The position numbers and the translations under genes were made by a program. The notes beneath the pieces are model-generated. The model ran no database searches. It was given only the letters and a program-made list of their open reading frames with translations, and was not told the origin of the DNA. DNA of 24,307 nt, taken from NCBI GenBank assembly GCA_000320545.1, contig ADNK01001094.1, forward strand, positions 1 through 24,307. The letters are read 5' to 3'. Source of the DNA: Bigelowiella natans CCMP2755 (lineage: Eukaryota > Cercozoa > Chlorarachniophyceae). Positions 10,671-21,125 of this stretch are shown here, piece by piece; within the stretch, counting starts at the first letter, position 1, and each line of letters starts with the position of its first letter.

Positions 10671-10984
10671 GACTCCTGGGTGGGACTTCGTGCCTGATTT
10701 CCCGGAGTTTTCATTTTCCAGCAATGAACAAAAGTAGCAACACGTAACCCGAGGAGGTCATGAATCACTGTCCTATACGAATAATATTTCTTCTGCTATT
10801 TTTATATTCGCCCCTCTTTCTCCCTGCAAACCTTTGTGGACGCCCACAGCGTTGCGATCGAATTGGTTATCAGGGTCGCGTAACAACAGCAGCTCTTGCC
10901 CGACATACAAGCCATCCTATAAATTTCATCGTATCAGCTTCTTCATCGAAAATGGATACCGTATACACACACACACGCACACAC

Positions 10985-11015
<31 letters not shown>

Positions 11016-11194
11016 TACTGAAACAAATTCCATGGAAGTGCAACATATAACTCAACAAATAGCAATTAAACATCATTTACCACTTGATCTTATGACACCA
11101 CCAGATACCTGGTTTTCAGGCCTATATGCCCGCCCAACAACCCAGACAAACAAGCGGGTTCCACCAGCGGCGCTCCTTGTTTCGAAATTATTTG
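10671..11194. other. Intergenic gap upstream of the FBH1-like gene
   Basis: It holds a (CA)n/(TA)n tract at about 10968-11016 and, on the - strand, a short frame beginning at ATG 10761 that reads MTSSGYVLLLLFIAGK and stops at 10714. That frame is not in phase with the FBH1 model. It could be an upstream ORF or part of an unseen first exon. The right part is the 3' UTR of the - strand gene ending at 11195. Confidence 0.4.
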
Positions 11195-11872
11195 TCAATT
11201 GTCTGGATCCCGGAGTACGCCTGTAGCCGTAAGGTCAGTCTTGATTGTCGAACAAAAGTGAAGTAATCTTGAGATGTGACCTTGAAAGGGGATCTGTTGG
11301 TTTACCCGTGCTGGTGCTACGTTGCTGTCTTTTTGGTGGTGCTGCTAACTTGGCAGAGTGGCATCGCAGGCTGGATGCGAGTTGGAATGCGACGTTAAAA
11401 TCCGCCTCGACATTCTCCTTAAGAGTTAGAACGGCGCAATTAGAATTTGCCAATTGGTCAAGATTTCATGGCTAACCTTCTGCATGGTCAATTCTCCGGC
11501 ATGTGGCGGGTGGTTGGAGTTCCCACCACGACGACTCGCAAAACTAGAGCTCGTTTCTGAATCAGGCAGCGAAGCGGGCCCGCTTCCCAATCTATCACTG
11601 ACATCCCCGTATTTCGATCTGGATTTTGCCGGGGCTTTGAATCGTCTTCTTTTGCTGGATTGCGAGTTTCGAGAGCGTTTTCCTAACCGTGCACGAGCAC
11701 CTAGCTTCCTCGGGATCCTCCTCCTTCCCCTCGCCCTGATTTGATGATGGGAGGCAGCTAGACACTCCTTCCTAATGCCCGCAGATTCGACACCATTTAA
11801 GAAAGATTGATTGCTACCACACCCATCTACTTGTGAGGTGGACCCTGAGTGGCCCTCCCTGTCACTTTGCAT
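11195..11872 (-). CDS. Unknown basic, Ser/Arg-rich protein, three exons
   Basis: Exons 11872-11477, 11417-11306 and 11220-11195 give 177 codons plus stop. I do not recognise the family. Exon 1 codes a hydrophilic chain with several basic clusters that look like nuclear localisation signals (RARGRRRIPRK, KRSRNSQSSKRRRF). Exon 2 codes ENVEADFNVAFQLASSLRC followed by AAPPKRQQ. Exon 3 adds only VLRDPDN before TGA. Support for splicing is good: the first intron is 59 nt with donor GTTAGC, a TTCTAAC branch site and CTTAAG acceptor. The second has GTAAAC and CTACAG. The ATG at 11872 is the first in frame, but the frame stays open about 110 nt upstream, so an earlier exon may exist. Confidence 0.55.
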
Positions 11873-12229
11873 GACGGTTCGTCGATGGGGGCGGGAAGAT
11901 GTTTCGGAGGAAAATGAACGGATGAGTGCCGGTGTCAAATAACACAAAATGATGGCGGTTTCTCTATAGCGTCATTCAGACTGATGTTGCTTACTTTACT
12001 AATTACATGAAGAACACGGACTTTCGTCCGGCGTCAAGGCTCCGGCCTTTAAAACGCAGCAAAATCCGCGTGTAAGCTCTCAAAGTCTCTGTTCGGATTC
12101 AACAGGCCAGTAAATCGCGGAAATACGTCGGACTTTCTCAACCGCTTGCGCAGGGTGCGTGAATCTCGGGGAGAGGCCGAAGGCACAGAGAAGAATTTAG
12201 GGCTTCTCTCTGTGCGAAGTTCTCAGGGT

Positions 12230-12237
12230 ATTTTATA
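12230..12237 (-). promoter_or_regulatory. Possible TATA box for the - strand gene
   Basis: TATAAAAT reads on the - strand, 358 nt upstream of the ATG at 11872. It lies inside the short space shared with the divergent Pam16 gene (ATG 12310). Placement is suggestive only. Confidence 0.25.
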
Positions 12238-12309
12238 GACTCAACCGGCACAATTCCTTCTTTATCCGCATCCGTCCGTGGCATTACGGCTAGTTGAGTC
12301 GGACAGAAG

Positions 12310-13054
12310 ATGTTCAGGGTGGCCCGGGCGGCCGTGATGGCCAGTGCGATAGTGGCCGGCAGGGCCGTTAAATCTGCCCTTATTGGTCTATACGAAGGTG
12401 AGCTTGACATTGATTCTGGTTGCAATTTTGAGCAGGACTTAAAAGGTGCCACCTTAACTACCCAGGAGTGACCACTGGTGGTGCAAAGCGTGCAACAGAA
12501 ACCATCAAAGACAAAGCCCCGAAAATGGGACTGAGAATAACTCGAGAGGAATCTATCGAAATAATGGATCTCGAGGAAGACTTCTCGAGGGAGGAACTAA
12601 AGGAGGTCTTTGCATTTTTTCTATTATCTTTGTTTCCTGGCTTATTCTCTTTCGTTTTGAACGACAGAAATACGACAAACTTATGGATGCAAACAGTGAT
12701 GCAAAGGGAGGGTCATTCTACTTACAGTCAAAAGTATTCCGAGCTCATGAAAGGCTGATACAAGACATGGAGGATGCAAAGGTATCATCACAAGACTGAA
12801 GTAAAAATGATGAGAGAATGCATCATTTCACCCTTTCCATATATTCGAAGGATGAAGAAGGAGATGACGAAGTAGTTGCTGCTGAAGAAATAGTGGTGAT
12901 TATGTACATCTAATCCTCCAGTAGGAGCACCGAAGCCTAATATTTTAAGCACAATTTTTATTAGGAAGCAGAAGAGATAAATACAGAAAAGGCTGAGGAG
13001 AAAGTTACCGGCTCAGAAGAATCATCGGAAAACAAAAAGAAAGAGCAGGGGTGA
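12310..13054 (+). CDS. PAM16: Mitochondrial import motor subunit Pam16/Tim16 (Magmas)
   Basis: Exons 12310-12397, 12466-12605, 12668-12781, 12851-12895 (end could be 12892) and 12965-13054 give about 158 codons plus stop. The N-terminus MFRVARAAVMASAIVAGR is the amphipathic/hydrophobic start typical of the family. The degenerate J-like domain follows: RITREESIEIMDLEEDFSRE, then KYDKLMDANSDAKGGSFYLQ and SKVFRAHERL. The GGSFYLQSKV.RA.ERL signature is diagnostic. The HPD tripeptide is absent, as in all Pam16 proteins, which bind and restrain the true J-protein Pam18 at the TIM23 channel in the inner membrane. The tail is unusually acidic and lineage-specific (DEEGDDEVVAAEE, then EAEEINTEKAEEK). 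Introns are short (46-69 nt from exon to exon, except 69-86 nt late ones) and AT-rich. Confidence 0.92.
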
Positions 13055-13613
13055 TTTACTACACTGATCAGTGTCAGAATTTTGGATTAGTCATATAACT
13101 TATGTAGCAATGTAGCCTTCAACAATGCTACGCATGCTATGGTGAAATAAAAGCATTGCAAAGCTGCGAAGCAAATCTATCGGAAGCACTTATGGGGATG
13201 CACACAACTTTACTATGTTGATAACTACATACATGCCTTATTCGCTTATATATACAATTTCTAGCTAGCTCTAGAGCTAGCTGACGATGGATTATAATAC
13301 ATCGCGTTTGTTGTGATGTGGCATGGATGACCTAAAGACAATGTCGTCTCTGGGCCTCGCTGTGGATGTACATCGCACCGTCAATGACCACAGATATAAA
13401 TATTGCGCTCAAAGCACATAATAGAAGTAGCGCGCACGCTAATTACATAACATGGCTATTGATCATATTAACAGCATACGATCATATCGTGTTTACTATT
13501 ACCAAGTCTTCACGATGCAATATACGATGTACATGTATACCGACTATAGTGTTTTATGCATTGCGTGGCGGGCCGACCCAATTCTAACATTAGCCAGTTG
13601 TAAGTTATTATTT
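13055..13613. other. Convergent intergenic region between Pam16 and RPC8
   Basis: AT-rich with no exon-like signal. It includes an AATAAA at 13146-13151 on the + strand, 92 nt after the Pam16 stop and a likely polyadenylation signal. A perfect 20-bp palindrome is at 13263-13282. Short + strand frames at 13366-13736 partly overlap the antisense of RPC8 exon 7 and are not credible genes. Confidence 0.6.
13146..13151 (+). terminator. Polyadenylation signal of Pam16
   Basis: A canonical AATAAA lies 92 nt downstream of the TGA at 13052-13054. Confidence 0.5.
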
Positions 13614-14707
13614 TCAACTTTCAGTGTCAACTTCCATACCACCCCCTATTTTGACATCTTCGGAATCTTCTTTATCCATATTGACATCTCCTACTTCTTC
13701 ATCATCTACTTCATTATTCTCTTGCCACCAATGTAATGCCCCGAGTCCAGTGCCAGCAATAGTGCCTATTATTTTAAGTGGAGGCTCGTATTCCTTATTG
13801 ATAAGTTTTTGTGCCGGGACAGCCTTGGCAAATTCCTGATCAAAATTTCATCAATATTGAGTTTTGCAGCAAAAAGTTTTATGAAATAGAGGGCCTCACT
13901 ATGGCGCGAACTCGCACTCGAATCACTTCGTTGAGTTCCTGTACCCAAAAATAAAATTGTCAAAAAAATCTTATTGATAAATAAAGGTTGTGGGTTTACA
14001 ATGTCTAATTTTGTATCTTCGTCAAAACTCCACGTCCAAACCTCCTGAGATCATCATTCAAAATTAAATCTTTTACTCTTATCACCAAATGAAAGGCGAC
14101 CTTTTCCGGATTATACACACTAGGATGGGCCATGTCATCCTTCGAGATGTAGATATCATGGAAGAACTTCAGCGACACCTGGAATCAAATGCTGCGGTGA
14201 AGATTCGTATATTTTATCTCCCTTGACTTCAAATTGAACATCATAGCACATGAAATGTTAAAACATATTTATCTAAAATTTAATGTCTGCATTTATGACG
14301 TACTCGTATTCCTTCTGAATCCATTGCTACGACGATGCCTGTGAGAACCTAATATAATGAACATCTTAGATCATGGAGGACGTTTGCAGCATGAAGTTAC
14401 CTCCTTCACCGAAGGACGGAACACTATCATCTGGAACCGCACCTAGACAACAGACATCGAGCGTCATCACTATCCAAGAGCGAAGTAACTCATTCCGTAC
14501 CTTTATATGCATTCCAGATGTTCCTGCTATGTATTTAGGCGGGCTAACATCTTCGATGGCTCTCAAGGCAACGCAGAGTCCAATGCCTGCGATGACCCTG
14601 TTGCAATAGCGAATGTTGACCTCATCTGCCAGCGATTGTCGGAGGTCCTTTCCAAACCGCTTTGGCATCACCGCGACGGTATCGGAGATTACCACCAGGA
14701 CAAACAT
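13614..14707 (-). CDS. POLR3H: DNA-directed RNA polymerase III subunit RPC8 (Rpc25/POLR3H)
   Basis: Exons 14707-14501, 14442-14401, 14348-14304, 14178-14101, 14044-14000, 13938-13900 and 13835-13614 give 225 codons plus stop. All internal junctions are phase 0. The protein starts MFVLVVISDTVAVMPKRF, the hallmark start of RPC8, followed by the Rpb7-type N-terminal domain (YCNRVIAGIGLCVAL). The C-terminal OB/S1 domain follows: VLTGIVVAMDSEGIR, VSLKFFHDIYIS, EVWTWSFDED, ELNEVIRVRVRAI, then KIIGTIAGTGLGALHWW matching the conserved GSI.E.GLG...WW end. The last 30 residues are acidic. Known role: with RPC9 it forms the Pol III stalk needed for initiation on tRNA and 5S genes. Length is close to the usual 204-212 residues plus the acidic tail. 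Confidence 0.95.
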
Positions 14708-15358
14708 CCTGCGAGCACTCTCGCTCTACTCTTAGGAGGAGCAGAGGGTGCAGGAGGGCTTGCCCTGGAATGGATCAGATGTAATTTATTAAGGTATAAT
14801 AATGATAGACAAACATAATAAAATGTGTAAATAGCCTGTACTTGATGTAATATCAATTTCAAATACGAATGATTTCGACAAATATGATGCTTTTGATTTA
14901 GAATCGGATCTATTCATCGTCTGAATTTTGAGGATGCTTCCTGGAATATTCTGATCGAGAAATGATCGTGCATCTCGTTCAATCGAACAGGAGACATAGT
15001 CGTCACATGAAAAAGGCCGTTAAATATTTGTCAAGTATTACTCAGATTGTACGATATTTTCCGCATATATTTTGTTCTCAATTCGAGCATAACAACTTAT
15101 ATTTTATTTTTCGGCCGCAATGGCGGCTTGGGTCTCGGACCTCTGAAAGTAGCCAAAGTTTCACGTGGCAAGGTATTTGTCGCTTATGAAACCCGGACCT
15201 GCTATGAATAATTAATTTTCTTGAAGTTTATCAGATCATATGTGTTTGTGTGCGTATCCTCATGTGTGCACACGCGTTCAGTCTAGTTAGAAGATTAGTC
15301 CTCCAAATGAACGACTCCTCCCCATATTAAACCAGCAGTTAATTCGGCGGAGTGTGCC
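14708..15358. other. Divergent promoter region of RPC8 and the J-domain gene
   Basis: The 651 bp between the two start codons are AT-rich in the middle. I see no clear TATA box or exon. A small frame starting ATGGCGGCTTGG near 15120 closes after nine codons. Confidence 0.45.
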
Positions 15359-17233
15359 ATGGGACGGATGGAGGTGACCAGAGTTCATCAATTCACAGTT
15401 AGCAGCCGGCGACTGCGCCGAACATTAGTGTTGCTGTCAGCTGTCGTCTTACCTCTGTTCTTCATCCTTACGCCTGAGTATGGGCCAAGCAAACGGGCCA
15501 TATTCAGGAGTATATTCGGGGGTGCTGCGTCCCTCTTGAGAGTAGGCATGCAATCTGGTGCCCATTCTAAAGCTGGGATGGCAGGCGGGGGGACGGCACC
15601 TCCTAAACAACCAACCCAACCGAAATCTAAGTCTAAGTTGAAACCTCGACGATGCTACTATGACATCCTGGGGGTCGCACGAGATGCCCCAGACCAAGTG
15701 ATCCACGACGCGTACAAGCGGCTCTCAGTGACTATGCACCCTGATCTTCAGGGTAAGACGAAGGAGACCAAGAAACTTGCAAACGAAAGGATGAAGCTTG
15801 TGGGAGAAGCCTACTCCATCCTTGCGGACCAAGAGTCACGAATGTAATAACAAAACAATAGAGAAACCAAACAGCGCCCCACCAAAATCGAATTTTCGTA
15901 TTATTCCCTGGTGTGGAGAAAATAAAGGATGAAAGAGTGGGAATTTTTGTCGCAGGGAGGCCCTTACCCTTCGATTTATTTCCATTCTTTCCCGTTGTTC
16001 GGTGCAAACTAAAGCGTATTATCCTGTATCTCCCTCTTTTCCCGTCTGCATGCTGCAAAGGGTTTGTCATTGGAGATAGTAATAGTCAGGGTGCATTCAA
16101 GTGTCTGTGCGTGATTAATATGCAATGGTGGAACCACTATGCCAATTGCTTACTCAGGTATTACGACTTCTACCGTGTCGGCCACATGAAGGGAAAGATC
16201 GACATCTCCGAGATGATTAGGAGGTCCAATCGCGCAGATGAAGAGAAGGAGGCAGAGCGTCAGCTACAGAAGACGTTGCCAATCGTATCGTTCTTACGCA
16301 AGATGCGGCACCAATCGAAGTACAAGGGTTACTATCCCGGTGACGAAGGCTTCTACAGCGTCTACGAGCGCGTATTCCAAGGCGTGTACGACCAGGAGCA
16401 GCAGAATTTGCGCAGGGACGCCGAGAATATCACATCCCTCGAGCTCCCTCCCGCCTTCGGGAACATTCTGACCCCTATCAAACAAGTGAAAGAGTTTTAT
16501 AAGTACTGGCAGCGGCACGTCTCCCCCATGGACTTTGCGTTCAGCAACAAATACGACCCTTCGATCGCTCGGAACCGCCGCGAGCGCAAGATCATCCTCC
16601 TTGAGAACCGCCAGCGCCGCGAACAGATCGCGGAAGAGTGGCACGGGGCATTGTATCAGCTCTTGGAGTTCATTCGGCAGCGCGACGTGAGGCTGATCCA
16701 GGAGCGCCTCGAGAAGGCGTCCGACATAGAGCGGCAGGTGCAGGAATTCGCCAAGGAGGCGCGCCGCCAACGAGACGCAGCCGTCGAGGTCTACGAGCGC
16801 GTCGCTGCTGAAATGCGAGCAAACTACACCTACGAGACCGACTTCGCGCACGTCTCAAAGCCGCCCGATTTCAGGTAAATATGAGAACACTTGAGATGAG
16901 ATATCATACGCTCTCTTTTTGCCATATTTAAGACCGTATCATGAGATGAAAGCTGCATCATTTTTCGTAAGATACTTCCGCCAAAATAAGCACCATGCGC
17001 CTTGGCCTTTGAAACTTGCGGTTTCCCTCCTCCCTTCGATTTCCAGGACGGTGCTGCGGCGCGTTGAGACAGCCGGTCTGAACTTGACGAATCGAGAGAA
17101 GCGATTATATTGTCCGATAGTAGAAAGACTGCTCCCTGGCGACAGGCTTATGACTCACCACTTGCAGTCCGACGAATATCTCAATGAAAAGGCGCTGCTC
17201 AGGTACATGCAGCCCTCCCACCCCACCCCTCCC

Positions 17234-17266
<33 letters not shown>

Positions 17267-17551
17267 ATACGCAGGAGCCGAATGGCCGAAATCGGTGGAG
17301 AGCTGCCCAAAGCAAACTGGAAGACGGCCTCCCCCGACCGGCAAATCATCGGTGACTCATCCAAGGTTAGGGAAGGGGGCGTGGGTCGGCGAGAGGACAT
17401 CCGAGCACCTTTGAAGAAAGTCGTCGTCACGACCCGCGAAGAAGCCAGGATGATGCAGAAGAGCAAGGAGCCGAAGGGGGAGGAGGAGGAGCAGTCGCCG
17501 CTTATCGAGGAGCTTGGTCTGTCGTCTTTGCGTTGTCTATTTGTACATTTG

Positions 17552-17605
<54 letters not shown>

Positions 17606-18690
17606 TGCATCTTCGTGCTCTTTCCCTGCTGCTACTGTCGGTACTTTCCGCTCTTATCCATCATCTAATCGCTTTTGGAAACAACAACAATAACAGACGG
17701 TGACGTCCCTTTTGAAAGACCGGAAGAGGAGGCAGCAGCAGCATCGAAGACCGGGGGGGGCGAGGAAGACATGTTTTTCGAGGAAGTTGACGCAGAGCAG
17801 GCACCTGACCAACGTCCCCCTCCTCCTCTCGTTTCTTCTTCATCATCAGCAGCAGGAGCAGTATCATCTTCCGAGAAGATAGGTAAAGACAGCGATCATG
17901 CTGATGGCCGAGCTGTGGAAGGAAGTTTGGGCAAATTGACCCTTGAGGAAGAGGATGGTGGTGGTGGAGGAGGAGGAGGAGGAGGAGCAGAGAGGGGCGA
18001 AGCAGAAGGAGAAGCAGCAGCACCAGCAGGCGTGGCAGTAGACGCTAACAAGCCGATATTCTATGTGAGCCCCCAAACCGGAAGGCGAGTGCTGCTGCTC
18101 CACGAGATGGATAGGAAGGAGAGGGAGAGGGAGAAGCAGCTCGAGGAGAGTCTCTCCGGTGTGATTGACCTCGACGTGCGGCGCTCCATTACGAAGGACC
18201 TCCTCCCCCCCACTATCCCGAAGGACTACACTAGGATGAGAACCACTCCCCGCCAGATCAAACGGAATACGCGCTACGGGTGAGGAGGAGGAGGAGGAGA
18301 AGGAGGGGAGAAGATGAGGGATGGAGCTAGTGGGTGCCACGAGGGGGGGGGGGGGTGAATAGGTTGTCTCTCTCTCATCTTGCCGTCTCATGATCAACGC
18401 GGTGATGATTATAAGCAGCAGCCACTGAAGCATCGTCGCCTTGCTTCTTCCATCCACTAGTCCATCCTCACACATCCGCTGCCGCCGTTATTAGGTATAT
18501 TCTAGAACCAGAGGAGGAGAACGAGCTCTTCCTGCAGAAGCACTTCGCGCCCAACACGAAAGGGGAGAAGTCCCCCACCGGGGGGGGAGGGGGGGGAAAT
18601 CCCCCCCACCACCCCCGTGGCAGGATGGAGAAATGGCTAGGAAAAATGTTTTTAGGCCTAAAATGGGAGGTAAACAGGATAGGGTGGGGG

Positions 18691-18732
<42 letters not shown>

Positions 18733-20374
18733 GTTATGTGTGTGTGTTGGTATCGTTGTGTAAAAACCAAAAACCCCCCCCCCCCCCCCCCCTCCTCCCC
18801 TCCTCCCCTCCTCACCTCCCCCAGACGCTATTAGAATTCTATTGCCACACACAGCTTGTGCTCACCATGCATTGTGTGTGTAATTAGGCACGCAAAAGAC
18901 GACAGAGGGAGGGGCGCTGGTATACTACGGTCGCGAAGGCCACGACACAGAGGAGGTGGCTTTGAGCACCCGAACAACAACAACAACAACAACAACATCA
19001 ACAATCATTCATGATGAACAACGCTAGCGAAATATCTTGTGCGGTAGATCAAGGACTACAAACGCCAGGAAGACTAGTCCAACGCCTTGCTGCATTCTTG
19101 CTTATTTTTACAATGTGTGTAATTGCGGTGTGCAGGAAGAAGAAGAGATGAAGAAGTGGCGGCTGGAGCGGCTCATCGACTTCGGCATCAACATCACCCC
19201 GCAGATCGCCAAGCGCTTCGGATTTGACCGAAAGTACTATATTTAGTGTCAGAGAATAAATAATAAAAAATAGTGGAGGAGGTGCAGGAGAACGGGTTGG
19301 GGGAGGGGGAGGTATCTCAAAGTCCTTAGTTCTCTATTGCAGGCCCACAAGATGAATTGGAATGGACTATCAATATCATATGCATGCATGCATATGAGAT
19401 TCCAACTTCTTTCTCCGTTGATGTCCCCCCTTCCCTATATCTCCATCGATTTCCTTTGCGTCCCAAAAACGAGCCACACTAATGTGCTCTCTCTCTATCT
19501 CCCGTCCCCCCCCCCCCCCCTTTTGCGTTTAGATACGTCACATCGTATGGAGAAGAAGAGGAAGAAGAGGAGAGGAGGGGAGGTGCAGACCGTCTGGAGG
19601 AGGGCATGGGGAAGCTCCGTCTCCGCGACGATGGTGGCGACAAGTACGAAGAAGAAGAAGAAAGACGTCACCTAAATGATGACGACATCTTGGAGAAGGA
19701 CGAGGAAGACAGCAAGAAGAAGAAGAAGAAGAAGAAAAAGGGAAAGAAATGGCAGGAAGGACCCATTAAGTAAGTGGGGAATGGAGGAGGAGGAGCAGAG
19801 GAAGAGGAAGAGGACATAAGCGCATACACACGCACATATACACATGCACATATCGAGAGAGAGAGAATGAGAAAGAGAAAGAGAAAGAGTTCTCATTTGG
19901 GTGTTAACAATGCGTCGTTTTTATTTGAAAAAGGGACTGGAGAGGCAAGCGAAAGCAGGAGTACGACATGAATGGAAAGGTCAGCTCCCACACCCCTTTC
20001 AGAACAACCAAACCATACACAGCCAAAGCTGTTCTTGCTACCACACATTATATCTTCCACCATCACCCCTCTGTATCTGTATACTCTTCACGGTCTCCTT
20101 CGTCTTCGCATATTCTCGAATCAATCGTTGCTGCCTGCTGCCTTGTCTCTCTCTCTTTGCGTCGTGTTTTAGCTGCTTCCTGTTCCGCCAAGGCCTCCAA
20201 GGAAGAAGAGCCTCCACGAGCGATGGCGGGTAAGTGCCCTAGGAAGAGAGGAGCACGGGATGACTAGTAGAAGGCACCGCAAGAATAGTTATAGCTGCAA
20301 ACAATCTTTGATTATGCTTAATTCGCGGCGTGTTTTGTGAGGTCAGCGGAGGACGCAGACACACACACACACAC

Positions 20375-20414
<40 letters not shown>

Positions 20415-20664
20415 GACATATTCGTTTGAGATGTAGAAAGTAATGACGCGTTCTTAGAGGCTTGGATGATTTACTCGACCACGTCACCATTCTTCAGGTT
20501 GCTCTGAGACGGAAGGGATACTTCCGACGCAAAGTCGTCAAAGCCTTGCATTTTGGTAGTACTACTACTACCCATGGGCTTCAACCCCTCTCCTCCCCTA
20601 GGAAAATACAAAAATACAACCAATGACGCACGCATGCACGCACACGTACACGAAGACACACACA

Positions 20665-20715
<51 letters not shown>

Positions 20716-21125
20716 GGTGTTAAACGAGGAAGCTTCTCCCTGTTGTATTGCATCCCCGTCCTCCTCCTCCTCCTCCTTCTCCGCTCATCCCTCCCCACTC
20801 TTCAGGCCACAACTCGGAGGAGGCTCAGAAGGAGCGTCTGGACATGTTCCGCGGGCTGACGCCACCAGGCTACACGCCTACCCAATACCGTAGAGTGCCC
20901 GTCGGCCGCGCTCCAGACCCACGACCCGGTGTGAGGAAGACCGGTATTCTGGCCAAAAGGAAGCTTCTGAAGAAGAGGAGGAAGTGGAGAGAGCGCCGCG
21001 AGCTGAACAAGAAGATGGACCCGGTATTGCGCCAGTACAGCAAAATGAACGACACCGAGCGCGCTGCCTGGAGGGCGAACCAGAAGCCAAACCCACGAGA
21101 TACGAATCAGCTCTACATCCGCTGA
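15359..21125 (+). CDS. DNAJC21/Jjj1-like J-domain protein with hydrophobic N-terminal segment (long model)
   Basis: Exons 15359-15843, 16158-16874, 17047-17202, 17275-17516, 17697-18279, 18495-18669 (or 18616), 18899 (or 18888)-18955, 19136-19233, 19533-19769, 19934-19979, 20173-20229, 20498-20555 and 20806-21125 give 1076 codons plus stop. A shorter form would end at TAG 19244-19246 (841 codons). Residues 22-38 are hydrophobic (TLVLLSAVVLPLFFIL). The J domain spans about 98-170 with HPD at 127-129. Exon 2 matches the DNAJC21 central region: EGFYSVYERVFQ, PPAFGN, EFYKYWQ, FAFSNKYD, ARNRRERK and QLLEFIRQRDVRL. Exon 3 aligns with its first zinc finger but is decayed. The C-terminal half is low-complexity (poly-G, poly-E, KKKKKKKKK), then strongly basic, and is not recognised. 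Jjj1 normally releases shuttling factors from cytosolic 60S subunits; the hydrophobic segment suggests a different location here. Confidence 0.75.
17203..17274 (+). repeat. 72-nt intron made largely of (CA)n, multiple of three and without in-frame stop
   Basis: Donor AG|GTACAT, acceptor ACGCAG. The (CA)n run is about 17234-17264. If not removed it would add a His-Thr repeat (THTHTHTHT) in frame between exons 3 and 4 of the J-domain gene. Confidence 0.7.
17553..17607 (+). repeat. (CT)n(GT)n tract in a J-domain gene intron
   Basis: It lies in the intron 17517-17696. CT units run about 17553-17588, followed by GT units to about 17607. Confidence 0.85.
18585..18795. repeat. Poly-G/C and (TA)n tracts around an uncertain exon end
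   Basis: A poly-G stretch at 18580-18597 may be coding (poly-Gly), then (TA)n at about 18697-18730 and poly-C at about 18774-18793. The exon 6 donor could be 18617 (CCC|GTGGCA) or 18670 (GAG|GTAAAC). Both can be joined in phase to different acceptors at 18887 or 18898. Confidence 0.6.
19255..19267 (+). terminator. Two overlapping-style AATAAA signals right after an in-frame stop
   Basis: AATAAA at 19255-19260 and again at 19262-19267, starting 9 nt after the TAG at 19244-19246. In the long gene model this lies inside an intron, so it is a candidate intronic polyadenylation site. Confidence 0.45.
19506..19520 (+). repeat. Poly-C tract before an exon of the J-domain gene
   Basis: C15-like run followed by TTTTGCGTTTAG, acceptor at 19531-19532. 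It acts as the pyrimidine tract of the exon 19533-19769. Confidence 0.7.
20359..20717. repeat. (CA)n, (GA)n and poly-G tracts in J-domain gene introns
   Basis: (CA)n at about 20359-20411 lies in the intron 20230-20497. (CA)n(GA)n(G)n at about 20657-20717 lies in the intron 20556-20805. Confidence 0.85.

Noticed and set aside
12017-12030. Hairpin with GAAA loop on the - strand, checked as a possible ribozyme core
   Set aside because: The stem is only 5 bp, and no hammerhead or other catalytic core bases are found in the flanks.
12138-12452. 104-codon - strand frame across the Pam16 promoter and exon 1
   Set aside because: It is antisense to Pam16 exon 1 and an intron; the Pam16 reading is supported by family motifs on the + strand.
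14373-14818. + strand frames over 14373-14818
   Set aside because: Antisense of the first two RPC8 exons, whose protein is unmistakable on the - strand.
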